A DNA stretch of 26,220 nt from JBDTMT01 sp033764095 (GTDB lineage: Bacteria; Desulfobacterota; Binatia; HRBIN30; CADEER01), in contig JANRJF010000145.1 of assembly GCA_033764095.1 (NCBI GenBank), forward strand, positions 1 through 26,220, given 5' to 3'. Positions 1-6,741 of the stretch are shown one piece after another. Positions within the stretch are counted from its first letter, which is position 1, and the number at the start of each line of letters is the position of its first letter. The notes beneath the pieces are model-generated. The model saw nothing but the letters and a program-made list of their open reading frames with translations. It had not been told where the DNA came from and searched no databases. Both the position numbers and the translations under genes were made by a program.

Positions 1-438
1 CGCGGCGGCGCGGTGCAGCGCGGCGCCGGGCTCGACGCGGCGCAGCGCGCCTGGATCGCCGCGGCCGACACGTGCTTCATCGCCACCGCGCACCCGACGC
101 GCGGCGCCGATGCCTCGCACCGCGGCGGCGCGCCCGGCTTCGTCCAGGTGGTGGACGAGCACACCCTGCGCTGGCCCGACTACGCCGGCAACGGCATGTT
201 CCAGACGCTCGGCAACCTCGCCACGCGCCCCGCCGCCGGCCTGCTGTTCGTCGATTTCGCCAGCGGCGCGGCGCTGCAGCTCACCGGCAGCGCGCGGGTG
301 TCGTGGGACGCCGCCGACGCGGCCGCCATGGCGGGTGCCGAGCGCGTCGTCGAGTTCCACGTCGCCGCGGTGGTCGAGCGACGCGGCGCAGTGCCGGCCG
401 GCTGGCAGTTCCTCGAGGCCTCGCCGCACAATCCCTGA
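1..438 (+). CDS. Pyridoxamine 5'-phosphate oxidase family protein, 5'-truncated by the window edge
   Basis: The frame is open from base 1 to the TGA at 436-438, giving about 145 residues. A GTG at 13 is available, but the visible residues begin inside the conserved domain, so the gene very probably starts upstream of the window. Landmarks typical of this flavin-binding split-barrel family are CFIATAHP, the ADASHRGGAPGFVQV segment, WPDYAGNGMFQTLGNL and GLLFVDF, followed by LQLTGSARV. These proteins are usually FMN- or F420-type oxidoreductases of unknown substrate, and some are fused to ferredoxin-reductase modules. The visible C-terminus ends soon after the barrel, so no such fusion is present on this side. 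The next gene starts about 85 bp downstream on the same strand, without evidence of a functional link. Family assignment is fairly firm; the physiological reaction is unknown. Confidence 0.75.
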   Translation, partial: RGGAVQRGAGLDAAQRAWIAAADTCFIATAHPTRGADASHRGGAPGFVQVVDEHTLRWPDYAGNGMFQTLGNLATRPAAGLLFVDFASGAALQLTGSARVSWDAADAAAMAGAERVVEFHVAAVVERRGAVPAGWQFLEASPHNP

Positions 439-522
439 GCGGGCGCGCCGGCCGCATTGACGGCTGCCGGGCGCCTTGCCAAAACCGGGCGGCCCGCGGT
501 CGCCGTGCGGAGTGGAGGGAAC

Positions 523-1371
523 ATGATGCAGCAGACGCCATCGACGATTCGCCAGGCTTCGACCTGGGCCGGGCGCGCGGTTGCCGCGCTGGTCATTGCG
601 CTGGCCGGTGCCGCATCCGCCGCCGACGCGCCGGCTGCCCCTACCGCGGCCGCCGGGCCGCCGCTGCGCATCGGCATCGCGCCCAACTACCCGCCGCTGG
701 CGTTCTCGGACAAGGGCGTCCTCAAGGGCATCGAGGTCGACTTCGCCAAGCGCCTCGGCCCCGCCCTCGGCCGGCCGATCGAGCTGGTGCAGACCAAGTG
801 GGAGAACCTGCCGGACAAGCTGACCGAGAAGAAGATCGACATGATCATGTCCGGCACCTCGATCACCGAGACGCGCAAGGAGAAGGTGAACTTCACCACG
901 CCGTACCTGGAAGTCGGGCAGATGGTGATCATCCGCGACGCCGACTACATCAAGCTGCGCGACCCCAAGGCGATGGACCGCCCGACCTCGCGCGTCGGCT
1001 TCGTCTCGCGCACCACCGGCGACCAGTGGGCGCGCGCCAATCTGAAGAAGGCCAAGCTGCTCGGCTACGCCAACACCGAGGAGGGCGTCGCCGCGCTGCG
1101 CAACAACCAGATCGACTTCTTCATCCAGGACGCTCCGGCGGTGTGGCGCGTGACCGGCGGCTTCCTGAACGAGAACAAGGATCTGCGCGGCCTCTACAAG
1201 CCGCTGACCAAGGAAGAGCTGGCCTGGGTGGTGCCGAAGGACAACCCCGAGCTGCTGGCGCAGCTCAACGCCGTGCTGGAGAAGTGGAAGAAGGACGGCA
1301 CCATCGACGACGTGCTCGACGACTGGATCACGGTGCGCAAGACCGCGATCGAGGTGAAGCCGGCGCACTAG
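523..1371 (+). CDS. Periplasmic amino-acid-type solute-binding protein (SBP family 3)
   Basis: A 282-aa protein. The ATG at 523 is chosen because GGAGGGA lies at 514-520 and because it opens directly into a signal peptide: a short basic start, the hydrophobic run AVAALVIALAGAASA, then AADAP. The mature part has the family 3 periplasmic-binding fold. LRIGIAPNYPPLAF opens lobe 1, GIEVDFAKRLG follows, and TETRKEKVNFTTPYL carries the Arg that in this family usually contacts the ligand carboxylate. Lobe 2 shows GYANTEEGVAALRNNQIDFFIQD, and the end is VLEKWKKDGTIDDVLDDW. Such proteins deliver polar amino acids or similar ligands to an ABC transporter or act as sensor domains. No permease or ATPase gene lies beside it in the window, so it is an orphan here and its ligand cannot be predicted. 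Confidence 0.85.
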   Translation: MMQQTPSTIRQASTWAGRAVAALVIALAGAASAADAPAAPTAAAGPPLRIGIAPNYPPLAFSDKGVLKGIEVDFAKRLGPALGRPIELVQTKWENLPDKLTEKKIDMIMSGTSITETRKEKVNFTTPYLEVGQMVIIRDADYIKLRDPKAMDRPTSRVGFVSRTTGDQWARANLKKAKLLGYANTEEGVAALRNNQIDFFIQDAPAVWRVTGGFLNENKDLRGLYKPLTKEELAWVVPKDNPELLAQLNAVLEKWKKDGTIDDVLDDWITVRKTAIEVKPAH

Positions 1372-1373
1372 GA

Positions 1374-1660
1374 AGCTGGCAGCCGTCAGCTGTCAGCCGT
1401 CAGCTGGGTATGGTGCGCAGCCAGGGACACGGCTTGCGGCGGCCGCGGTGGCGAGCAGACGTCTCGTCCGCAACGGCGGGCGCGCCGCGAGGCGCGCCCC
1501 TACAGCCGAGAGCGAGACTCGGATCTCGCCGATCAGCCGGGTGCCGTCATCCTTCAGAGCGCGGCGCACGGCACGCATCATCGCCGGCGGCGTGGCGTCG
1601 ACTTCGACGTCGATCCGCTCTCGCGTCTGGCTGACAGCTGAGGGCTGACAGCTGACAGCT
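1374..1660. repeat. Inverted-repeat-flanked intergenic element built from CAGCTGTCAGC-type heptamers
   Basis: The whole gap between two convergent genes is bracketed by imperfect inverted copies of a 7-nt-phased motif. The left arm (1374-1408) runs as repeated CYGTCAG units. The right arm (1627-1660) is its inverse, with repeated CTGACAG units, and it abuts the TAG stop of the minus-strand gene at 1659-1661. Between the arms are about 220 bp containing a separate perfect hairpin, GGGCGCGCC/GGCGCGCCC (1478-1486 and 1491-1499). On the minus strand there is a short open frame (1393 to about 1645) whose residues around EVDATPPAMMRAVRRAL and KDDGTRLIGEIRV look protein-like but match nothing I recognise. 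It may be a non-autonomous repeat element that also serves as a bidirectional terminator. Confidence 0.7.
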
Positions 1661-3365
1661 ATCTCATCGCCTCGACCTCTTCTTCCGTCACATACGCGCT
1701 GGTTCCCTTGCGCAGGCTGACGAAGGCGAGCTCGGGCAGGCTGAAGAGCGCGCCCTTGAAGCCGGCGGTGAGGCGGCGGGCGCCGTCGAACGGCCAGGTG
1801 GCGAGGCCGACGGTGCCGTCGGCGAGGCCGACGGCGAGGTTGGCGGCGCCGAACAGCGGGCGCGCCGCGACGGTGTCGTCGGTGAAGAACAGGAAGGTCG
1901 AGTCGCGTCCGCTCGGCCGGTAGCCGGCGGCGGTCAGCGTCGTGTGCTCGGCCAGCCAGGCGCTCCAGGTCGCCTGCGGCGCGGCGGCGCGCAGGCTCGG
2001 CCAGGTTTCGCGGCGCACGACCGGGAACTGCGCAGCGAGCGCGTCGGCGGAGACGAACGGAATCGCCTGCCAGGCCGGCCGGGCGGGGGCGCGGCCGTCG
2101 GCGGCGTCGAGCAGGGCCAGCAGCTCGGTGACGCAGTTGCGCGTCACCAGGCGATAGCCGCGCTGGCGCGCCAGCGCTTCGCGCGCGGCGAGCGCCGCGT
2201 GGCGGGCGGCGCCGAGGTCGGCGGCGGCAGCCGGGTGCGGCGCCAACGCCAGGTCGTCGCGCCACAACCTGCGCTCCGGCGGCAGCAGGTCGGGGCTGCC
2301 GCGCGGCGCCGTGCCGTCATGCACGGCGCGCAGCAGGTCGGCGCGGCGGTTGAGCGCCGACTCGAGGCGCGCGTAGTCGTAGGCCGCGCAGCGCGCGCCG
2401 CCCAGGCAGGTGGCGCGCTCGCGCGCCAGCACGCTCGCCGTCTGCGCGTCGAGCGCGGCAAAGAAGTCGGCGCGCACGCGCGCCGGCGGCAGCGCCGGCG
2501 CGACGTCGCCGGCCGGCCAGGCGTCCAGTACCCGGATCTCGCCGGCGGCGAGCGAGGCCTCGATCGCCGTCAAGCGGGCGAGACCGAGCAGCAGCGCGTA
2601 GCCCCAATCGGGCCGCGGCGAGTCGGGCAGCGCCGCCAGTCCGCCGCGCATCTGCACCGCCGTCGCCGTCAGGGCGGCACGCTCGGCCGGGCTGAGCGGC
2701 GGCGCCCCCGGGTCGGCGAGCAGGGCATCCGCACGCAACGGCGGCGCGGCGGCGAGGATCTCCAGCGCGGTGATCTGCTCGGCCAGCTCGCGCACGCGCG
2801 TCGACGCGGTCGCCGCCGCCGCCCAATCCCAGGTGTCGTCGTCCGCCGGTCGCAGCGGCAGCGCGGCGAGCTGCGCGCGCAGCGCCGCGCTGCGGCGCAC
2901 CAACGCGCCGGCACCGGCGCTGGCGAGAAACCGCTCGCGCACCGCGGCGACCGCCGCGTTGTCCCCTGGCGCCTGCGGCGCGAAGCGGAAGTAGGCGGCC
3001 GCACGCACCGGCAGTCGAAGAGTGCCGCTGTCCTGCGCCAGGGCGGCAAACAGCGCCACGTCGGCGTCGAGCGCGGCGAGGCGCGCGCTGTCGGCGGCCT
3101 CGCGCATGACGCGCTCGGTCAGCGCGCTGCGCAGGCGGTCGGCGGTCGCCGGGTCGACCGCCAGGCGGGTGACGTGGATCGGGCGATTCTCGAACAGCGC
3201 GTACTGCAGGCGGAAGGCGAGGGTCGGGTCGCGGGTCAGGCGCAGCAGGCCGTCGTCGGCGTTCTGCAGGTGGTAGACGGTGTCGTCGAGCCGCAGGGCG
3301 ACATGACCGCCGGCGGCGTAGCCCTCGTTGGCCTCGACGGCGAGGTAGTCCACCGTCACCGGCAC
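1659..3365 (-). CDS. Lnb_N/DUF4105-like periplasmic protein (start uncertain)
   Basis: About 568 aa from the only canonical in-frame start, a GTG at 3365. An early segment, GYAAGGHVALRLDDTVYHL, contains a candidate catalytic His. LQYALFENRPIHVTRL follows, and much later YRLVTRNCVTELLALLD has a candidate Cys. This His...Asn-Cys pattern resembles the DUF4105/Lnb N-terminal periplasmic domain, a papain-like fold. The middle is Ala/Arg-rich and helical. The last 150 residues resemble a beta-rich outer-membrane-type tail. In-frame codons just upstream of 3365 encode a perfect signal peptide core (ATVILALLLARAAFG) but have no ATG, GTG or TTG. A GTG overlapping the preceding gene's TGA (GTGA at 3439-3436) would be the natural start if one base is missing. 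It lies 70 bp after the lipoprotein gene and is probably in one operon with it. Function is unknown. Confidence 0.6.
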   Translation of the reverse strand: MPVTVDYLAVEANEGYAAGGHVALRLDDTVYHLQNADDGLLRLTRDPTLAFRLQYALFENRPIHVTRLAVDPATADRLRSALTERVMREAADSARLAALDADVALFAALAQDSGTLRLPVRAAAYFRFAPQAPGDNAAVAAVRERFLASAGAGALVRRSAALRAQLAALPLRPADDDTWDWAAAATASTRVRELAEQITALEILAAAPPLRADALLADPGAPPLSPAERAALTATAVQMRGGLAALPDSPRPDWGYALLLGLARLTAIEASLAAGEIRVLDAWPAGDVAPALPPARVRADFFAALDAQTASVLARERATCLGGARCAAYDYARLESALNRRADLLRAVHDGTAPRGSPDLLPPERRLWRDDLALAPHPAAAADLGAARHAALAAREALARQRGYRLVTRNCVTELLALLDAADGRAPARPAWQAIPFVSADALAAQFPVVRRETWPSLRAAAPQATWSAWLAEHTTLTAAGYRPSGRDSTFLFFTDDTVAARPLFGAANLAVGLADGTVGLATWPFDGARRLTAGFKGALFSLPELAFVSLRKGTSAYVTEEEVEAMR

Positions 3366-3435
3366 GCCGAACGCGGCGCGCGCCAGCAGCAGCGCCAGGA
3401 TGACCGTGGCGCTGCCGCCGCGCCGCGCCGCCGCC

Positions 3436-3867
3436 TCACTTCGGCGTGGCGTTGTCGTAGCCCTTCTGCATCGCCGTCGCCTTGGTGGCGTCGCCGTTGG
3501 TCAGATTCTGCTTCCACACCTCGAACTGCGCCGACGGCACGTTGGCGCGCCGCAGCCCGGCGCCGATGCCGGTGAAGGTGTCGGCGTCGCTCTCCCAGTC
3601 GGTGACGCCGTGCTTCTGGGCGATCTCCGACAGGCCGCGCGTGAACCCGTCGAACTGGCCGCCCGACTTGGCGTAGGCCTCGGTATAGCCGGCGACGTCG
3701 TTGATGTACGAGTCCTTGCGCGCCGCCGAGCTGGCGGAGCTGCCGGAGGAGCTGGCCGAGGACGCCGACGACGAGCCACTCGATTCGGAGGAGCTGCGCG
3801 AGCTGTCATAGAACGAGCAGCCGGCAACCAGCAGCAGGACGAGCGAGGCGGCGGGGATCGCGCGCAT
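3436..3867 (-). CDS. Ser-rich putative lipoprotein
   Basis: A 143-aa protein. The ATG at 3867 is fixed by a near-perfect Shine-Dalgarno, GGAGGTGA, at 3880-3873. The N-terminus MRAIPAASLVLLLVAGCSF is a lipoprotein signal with lipobox LVAGC, so the mature protein begins at a lipidated Cys about 18 residues in. Asp is absent at mature position +2 (Ser instead), consistent with outer-membrane sorting by the Lol rule. A linker of almost pure Ser/Ala (about residues 22-48) leads to a compact C-terminal domain with AGYTEAYAKSGGQFDGF, LSEIAQKHGVTDWESD and a terminal helix ending MQKGYDN. I recall similar Ser-rich lipoproteins beside DUF4105-type genes in proteobacteria, but I cannot verify this here. 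The next gene of the operon is the DUF4105-like protein. Function is unknown. Confidence 0.75.
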   Translation of the reverse strand: MRAIPAASLVLLLVAGCSFYDSSRSSSESSGSSSASSASSSGSSASSAARKDSYINDVAGYTEAYAKSGGQFDGFTRGLSEIAQKHGVTDWESDADTFTGIGAGLRRANVPSAQFEVWKQNLTNGDATKATAMQKGYDNATPK

Positions 3868-3971
3868 GGGGTTCACCTCCGGCGTGCACGCTACGCGAGT
3901 CGGACACGGAATCAAGCACGGCGGCGCGTTTCGTCTTGCCTCAGTTGGCCCGGCAGGGATACGCGAGAGAG
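3868..3971. promoter_or_regulatory. Divergent promoter region
   Basis: A 104-bp gap between the lipoprotein gene (leftward) and the PI-PLC-like gene (rightward) must hold both promoters. Apart from the strong minus-strand ribosome site at 3873-3880 and a weaker purine run (GAGAGAG) before 3972, I see no convincing -35/-10 pair or operator. Confidence 0.4.
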
Positions 3972-5330
3972 ATGGCACACATGACCTCTGCGCTCTCCCC
4001 TGCCCGGCGCGCGCTGCTGGCCGCGGCGTTCGCGCTGGGCGCCGCGAGCACGCCGGCGCGCGCGGCGTTCACCTGCGCTGGCGACTGCAACGGCGACCGC
4101 GCGGTGACGGTCGACGAGCTGATGCGCGGCGTCGCCCTCACGCTCGACCCGAGCACCGCGAGCGCCTGCCGCCCGGCCGACGTGGACGGCGACGGCGTCG
4201 TCTTCGTCAACGAGGTGCTCGACGCGGTCGGCCAGGCGCTCGACGGCTGCCCGGCCTATCCGTACGCGCGCGACGAGGAGTTGCGCCTCAACCAGATCCA
4301 GGTGCTGGCCTCGCACAACTCCTATCACCAGCGCGTCGACCAGTTGGTCTTCGACCAGATCGCCATGTTCAGCCAGGCGCTCGCCGACACGCTCGACTAC
4401 GGCCACCGGCCGCTGCCGGAGCAGTTCGAGGAGCACGGCGTGCGCGCCATCGAGCTCGACGTCTTCGCCGACCCCGATGGCGGCCTCTTCGCCAGCCCGC
4501 TCGGCCTGCGCCTGCTGGAGAACGATCCAAACGCGACGCTCCCCGGCATGAGCGACCCGGGGTTCAAGGTGCTGCACGTGCAGGACATCGACTTCCGCAG
4601 CAGCTGCGGCACGTTCGTCGGCTGCCTGCAGCAGGTGAAGGCGTGGTCCGACGCGCATCCCGGCCACGTGCCGCTGATGATCCAGGTCGAGGCGAAGGAC
4701 GACGCGCTGCCCAACGTCGGCGGCTTCGTCTTCGTCGTGCCGAAACCGATCGGCGACGCCGAGCTCGACGCGCTCGACGCCGAGATCCGCTCGGTGTTCG
4801 GCGCCGAGCAGCTTATCACGCCCGACGACGTACGCGGCGCCCGCGCGACGCTGGAGGAGGCGGTGCGGCTCGACGGCTGGCCGACGCTCGCCGCGTCGCG
4901 CGGCAAGGTGTTCTTCACCCTCGACAACGGCGGCCGGGTGCGCGACGCCTACATCGCCCAGCATCCCGGCCTGGTCGGCCGCGTGCTGTTCGTCGACGCC
5001 GAGCCGCCGGCGGCCGAGGCCGGCTTCGTCAAGCTGAACGACCCGATCGCCGACTTCGACCACATCCAGGACGTCGTCGCCCGCGGCTTCATCGTCCGCA
5101 CCCGCGCCGACGCCGACACCACCCAGTCGCGCACCGGCGACACCACCCAGCGCCAGCGCGCCCTGGACAGCGGCGCGCAGTTCGTCAGCACCGACTACGA
5201 GGTGCCCGACCCGCGCTTCACCGACTACGCGGTCGCCATCCCCGACGGCACACCGGCGCGCTGCAATCCGATCAGCGCGCCGCAGGACTGTACGCCGGCC
5301 GACGTCGAACGGCCCGACGCGCTGCGCTGA
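3972..5330 (+). CDS. Secreted Ca2+-dependent phosphoinositide phospholipase C-like protein with N-terminal dockerin-like EF-hand pair
   Basis: A 452-aa protein. The ATG at 3972 follows GAGAGAG; an ATG nine bases later is an alternative. Residues 1-32 form a signal peptide (RRALLAAAFALGAAS, then ARAA). Residues 35-93 are a Cys-framed module with two EF-hand loops: D38-N40-D42...E49 and D70-D72-D74...E81, closed by C66 and C93. From residue 100 a TIM-barrel-like catalytic domain follows, with LASHNSYH (H115), RAIELDVF (E161, D163), LHVQDIDF (H202) and LMIQVEAKDD. This matches the Ca2+-dependent PI-PLC1 family (Streptomyces antibioticus type) with its paired His and acidic Ca2+ ligands. It probably cleaves phosphoinositides or related phosphodiesters outside the cell. 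The substrate is not provable from sequence. The gene is monocistronic, with a hairpin terminator right after it. Confidence 0.8.
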   Translation: MAHMTSALSPARRALLAAAFALGAASTPARAAFTCAGDCNGDRAVTVDELMRGVALTLDPSTASACRPADVDGDGVVFVNEVLDAVGQALDGCPAYPYARDEELRLNQIQVLASHNSYHQRVDQLVFDQIAMFSQALADTLDYGHRPLPEQFEEHGVRAIELDVFADPDGGLFASPLGLRLLENDPNATLPGMSDPGFKVLHVQDIDFRSSCGTFVGCLQQVKAWSDAHPGHVPLMIQVEAKDDALPNVGGFVFVVPKPIGDAELDALDAEIRSVFGAEQLITPDDVRGARATLEEAVRLDGWPTLAASRGKVFFTLDNGGRVRDAYIAQHPGLVGRVLFVDAEPPAAEAGFVKLNDPIADFDHIQDVVARGFIVRTRADADTTQSRTGDTTQRQRALDSGAQFVSTDYEVPDPRFTDYAVAIPDGTPARCNPISAPQDCTPADVERPDALR

Positions 5331-5338
5331 ACAGCCGC

Positions 5339-5377
5339 CGGCCGTTGGTCGCGGCCGCATGCCACGACCAACGGCCG
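5339..5377. terminator. Bidirectional hairpin terminator
   Basis: A perfect 13-bp inverted repeat, CGGCCGTTGGTCG (5339-5351) and CGACCAACGGCCG (5365-5377), surrounds a 13-nt loop. It lies between two convergent genes ending at 5330 and 5393. There is no U-tract on either side, so it may act with Rho or mainly protect 3' ends. Confidence 0.7.
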
Positions 5378-5392
5378 ACCCGCGCGCGTCGG

Positions 5393-6103
5393 TCAGGCCG
5401 CGTTGCGCGCCGCGTCGACCACGCCGGGGCCGAGGCGCTGCGCCATCTGGCGGTTGTGGAAGATGGCGTCCTGCAGCGCTTCGCGCGCGTCGACCACCGA
5501 GCCGGCGTTGAGCGCCGCGGTGCAGCGGCGCAGCGCGTCGTTCTGCTGCGCCAGGTGGCTGCCCATGCCCTCGCTCACCACCTCGGCGGTCTTCGGCGCG
5601 CCGGCGCGCTTGCCGCTGCTGACCAGCTGCGCGAAGACCATCGCGGCGCCGAGCAGGAACGGCACGCGCAGCAGCACGCTCGACTCGAGGATGCGCTCGC
5701 TGCCGGTCGCCCACCCGACCAGCAACGAGGCGATCGACATGCCGATGGTCACCGCGGCGATGATGCCGAGCGAGAGGCCGGCGATCGCCAGGACCAGCAC
5801 GCCGAGACAGAGCAGCAGCAGCTCGACCGAGAGTTGTCCCGCCACCCAGAGCGAGGCGGCGATGAACAACGTGTCGAGCATCGCGATGCCGATCATGACG
5901 CCCTGGCTGAGCTGATCGGTCGGCATGCGGCCGAGCACCAGATTCGACGCCAGATACGCCGCCACCAGCAGCGGGCCGAGCCAAGGCGGCAGGCCGCTGC
6001 CCGGACCGAGCAGGATCAAGTAGGCGCAGGTCAGGATGAGGGCCCAGCGCACGGTGACGATCGTGCCGGGGCGCGTGTCGCGAGCGGGTGCGTAGTTTGC
6101 CAT
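5393..6103 (-). CDS. Polytopic membrane protein with cytoplasmic helical tail
   Basis: A 236-aa protein. The ATG at 6103 is supported by AGGGAGGC at 6115-6108. After a short hydrophilic N-terminus (MANYAPARDTRPGTIVTVRW) there are about five or six membrane segments: ALILTCAYLILLG, LGPLLVAAYLASNLVL, GVMIGIAMLDTLFIAASLW, LLLLCLGVLVLAIAGL with IIAAVTIGMSIASLLVGW, and VLLRVPFLLGAAMVFAQLV. The soluble remainder (about residues 165-236) is helical with no catalytic motif. The membrane part resembles the N-terminal sensor regions of some diguanylate cyclases and histidine kinases, but no output domain follows, so it may be a stand-alone sensor or an accessory protein. It is convergent with the PI-PLC-like gene and has a long upstream gap (6104-6518). 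Function is unknown. Confidence 0.65.
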   Translation of the reverse strand: MANYAPARDTRPGTIVTVRWALILTCAYLILLGPGSGLPPWLGPLLVAAYLASNLVLGRMPTDQLSQGVMIGIAMLDTLFIAASLWVAGQLSVELLLLCLGVLVLAIAGLSLGIIAAVTIGMSIASLLVGWATGSERILESSVLLRVPFLLGAAMVFAQLVSSGKRAGAPKTAEVVSEGMGSHLAQQNDALRRCTAALNAGSVVDAREALQDAIFHNRQMAQRLGPGVVDAARNAA

Positions 6104-6332
6104 GCGAGCCTCCCTGTTTTCCCGGAAGGCGCAGGCCCGCCGGGCTCGTCTTGCCAACCCGGCTCGTGCAAACCCGGTGCCGTGACAGGCGGACGTGCCA
6201 GCCGTGCGACAGACACAGATGCAAGGTCGCCTGGTGCAGCGCGTGCTTAGCGAATTCAAACGTCACCGACATCTGACCGCCGCTGCGCATGGCGTGGTGA
6301 CGGCGAAGTGTCGGCCAGGGCGGAAAGTGGTA
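6104..6332. other. Non-coding leader region of the membrane protein gene
   Basis: About 230 bp with no credible gene. It contains an imperfect direct repeat (6135-6175, two copies around CCCGGCTCGTG and CGGGCTCGTCTTG) and one GAATTC-containing AT-richer patch near 6250. I tested it by eye for a riboswitch-like architecture on the minus strand and found no match to a known class. It presumably holds the promoter of the gene starting at 6103. Confidence 0.35.
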
Positions 6333-6513
6333 GTAGCGCGGGCCGCCGCGCCCGCCCCGAGCTCGGCGACACGCTGGCGCCGAGCGAAGACGAGGCGACC
6401 GACGTCGCTGGTCGGCCGACTCGAGTCGCCGAACTGGGCGGCGGGCACGGTGGCCCGCGCTACCGACGAGTCGAGTCGCCGAGCTGGGCGGTGGGCGCGG
6501 CGGCCCGCGCCAC
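6333..6513. repeat. GTAGCGCGG-family palindromic repeat, compound copy
   Basis: One left arm (6333-6370, starting GTAGCGCGGGCCGCCGCGCC) faces two right arms that are direct repeats of each other (6425-6463 and 6475-6513, each starting GTCGCCGARCTGGGCGGYGG and ending GGCCCGCG). Each right arm is nearly the reverse complement of the left. The element ends 6 bp from the stop of the small ORF at 6519. It looks like a hairpin element whose right half was duplicated. It shares its GTAGCGCGG tip with the copies at 9683-9738 and 21088-21157. Confidence 0.75.
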
Positions 6514-6518
6514 GCCGC

Positions 6519-6701
6519 TCACGCCAGGCCGAACTCGCGCAGCAGGCGGCGGGCGGTTTGGCGCGACGCGTCATCGAGCCGCTCGTCCCACTGCCAGCGC
6601 TCGCAGGTGGCGAGGATCTCCTGGTGGCGATGCGGACCGGCGTCAGCGCGCAGGGCGGACTCCATGTCGCGGACGAAACGGCTGACGTCGATCTTGTCCA
6701 T
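6519..6701 (-). CDS. Small conserved-looking protein, 60 aa
   Basis: ATG at 6701; the product begins MDKIDVSRFVRDME and ends ARRLLREFGLA. It is charged and predicted helical (ATCERWQWDERLDD, SRQTARRLL), with no signal peptide, Cys pair or known motif. There is no good Shine-Dalgarno, but it follows the LOG-family gene by 40 bp on the same strand, so translation by read-through from the operon is plausible. Its amino-acid composition (Asp, Glu, Arg, Trp rather than Ala/Arg shadows) is what argues that it is real. Function is unknown. Confidence 0.5.
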   Translation of the reverse strand: MDKIDVSRFVRDMESALRADAGPHRHQEILATCERWQWDERLDDASRQTARRLLREFGLA

Positions 6702-6741
6702 CACGCGCGGAGATGCCGGCGCGCGACGGCTTATTGCGTGG

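Noticed and set aside
1448..1648. Plus-strand 66-codon frame in the first repeat-flanked gap
   Set aside because: Ser/Arg/Thr-rich shadow composition, and its ends lie within repeat arms; the minus-strand frame looks more protein-like.
6104..6190. Possible riboswitch (two ACGA-containing turns on the minus strand)
   Set aside because: The bases around the ACGA tetramers do not form the stems of a guanidine-II type riboswitch, and no GEMM-type core is present.
3912..6290. A 792-codon minus-strand open frame across the PI-PLC gene
   Set aside because: It is antisense to the motif-rich PI-PLC gene and out of frame with the real minus-strand membrane protein.
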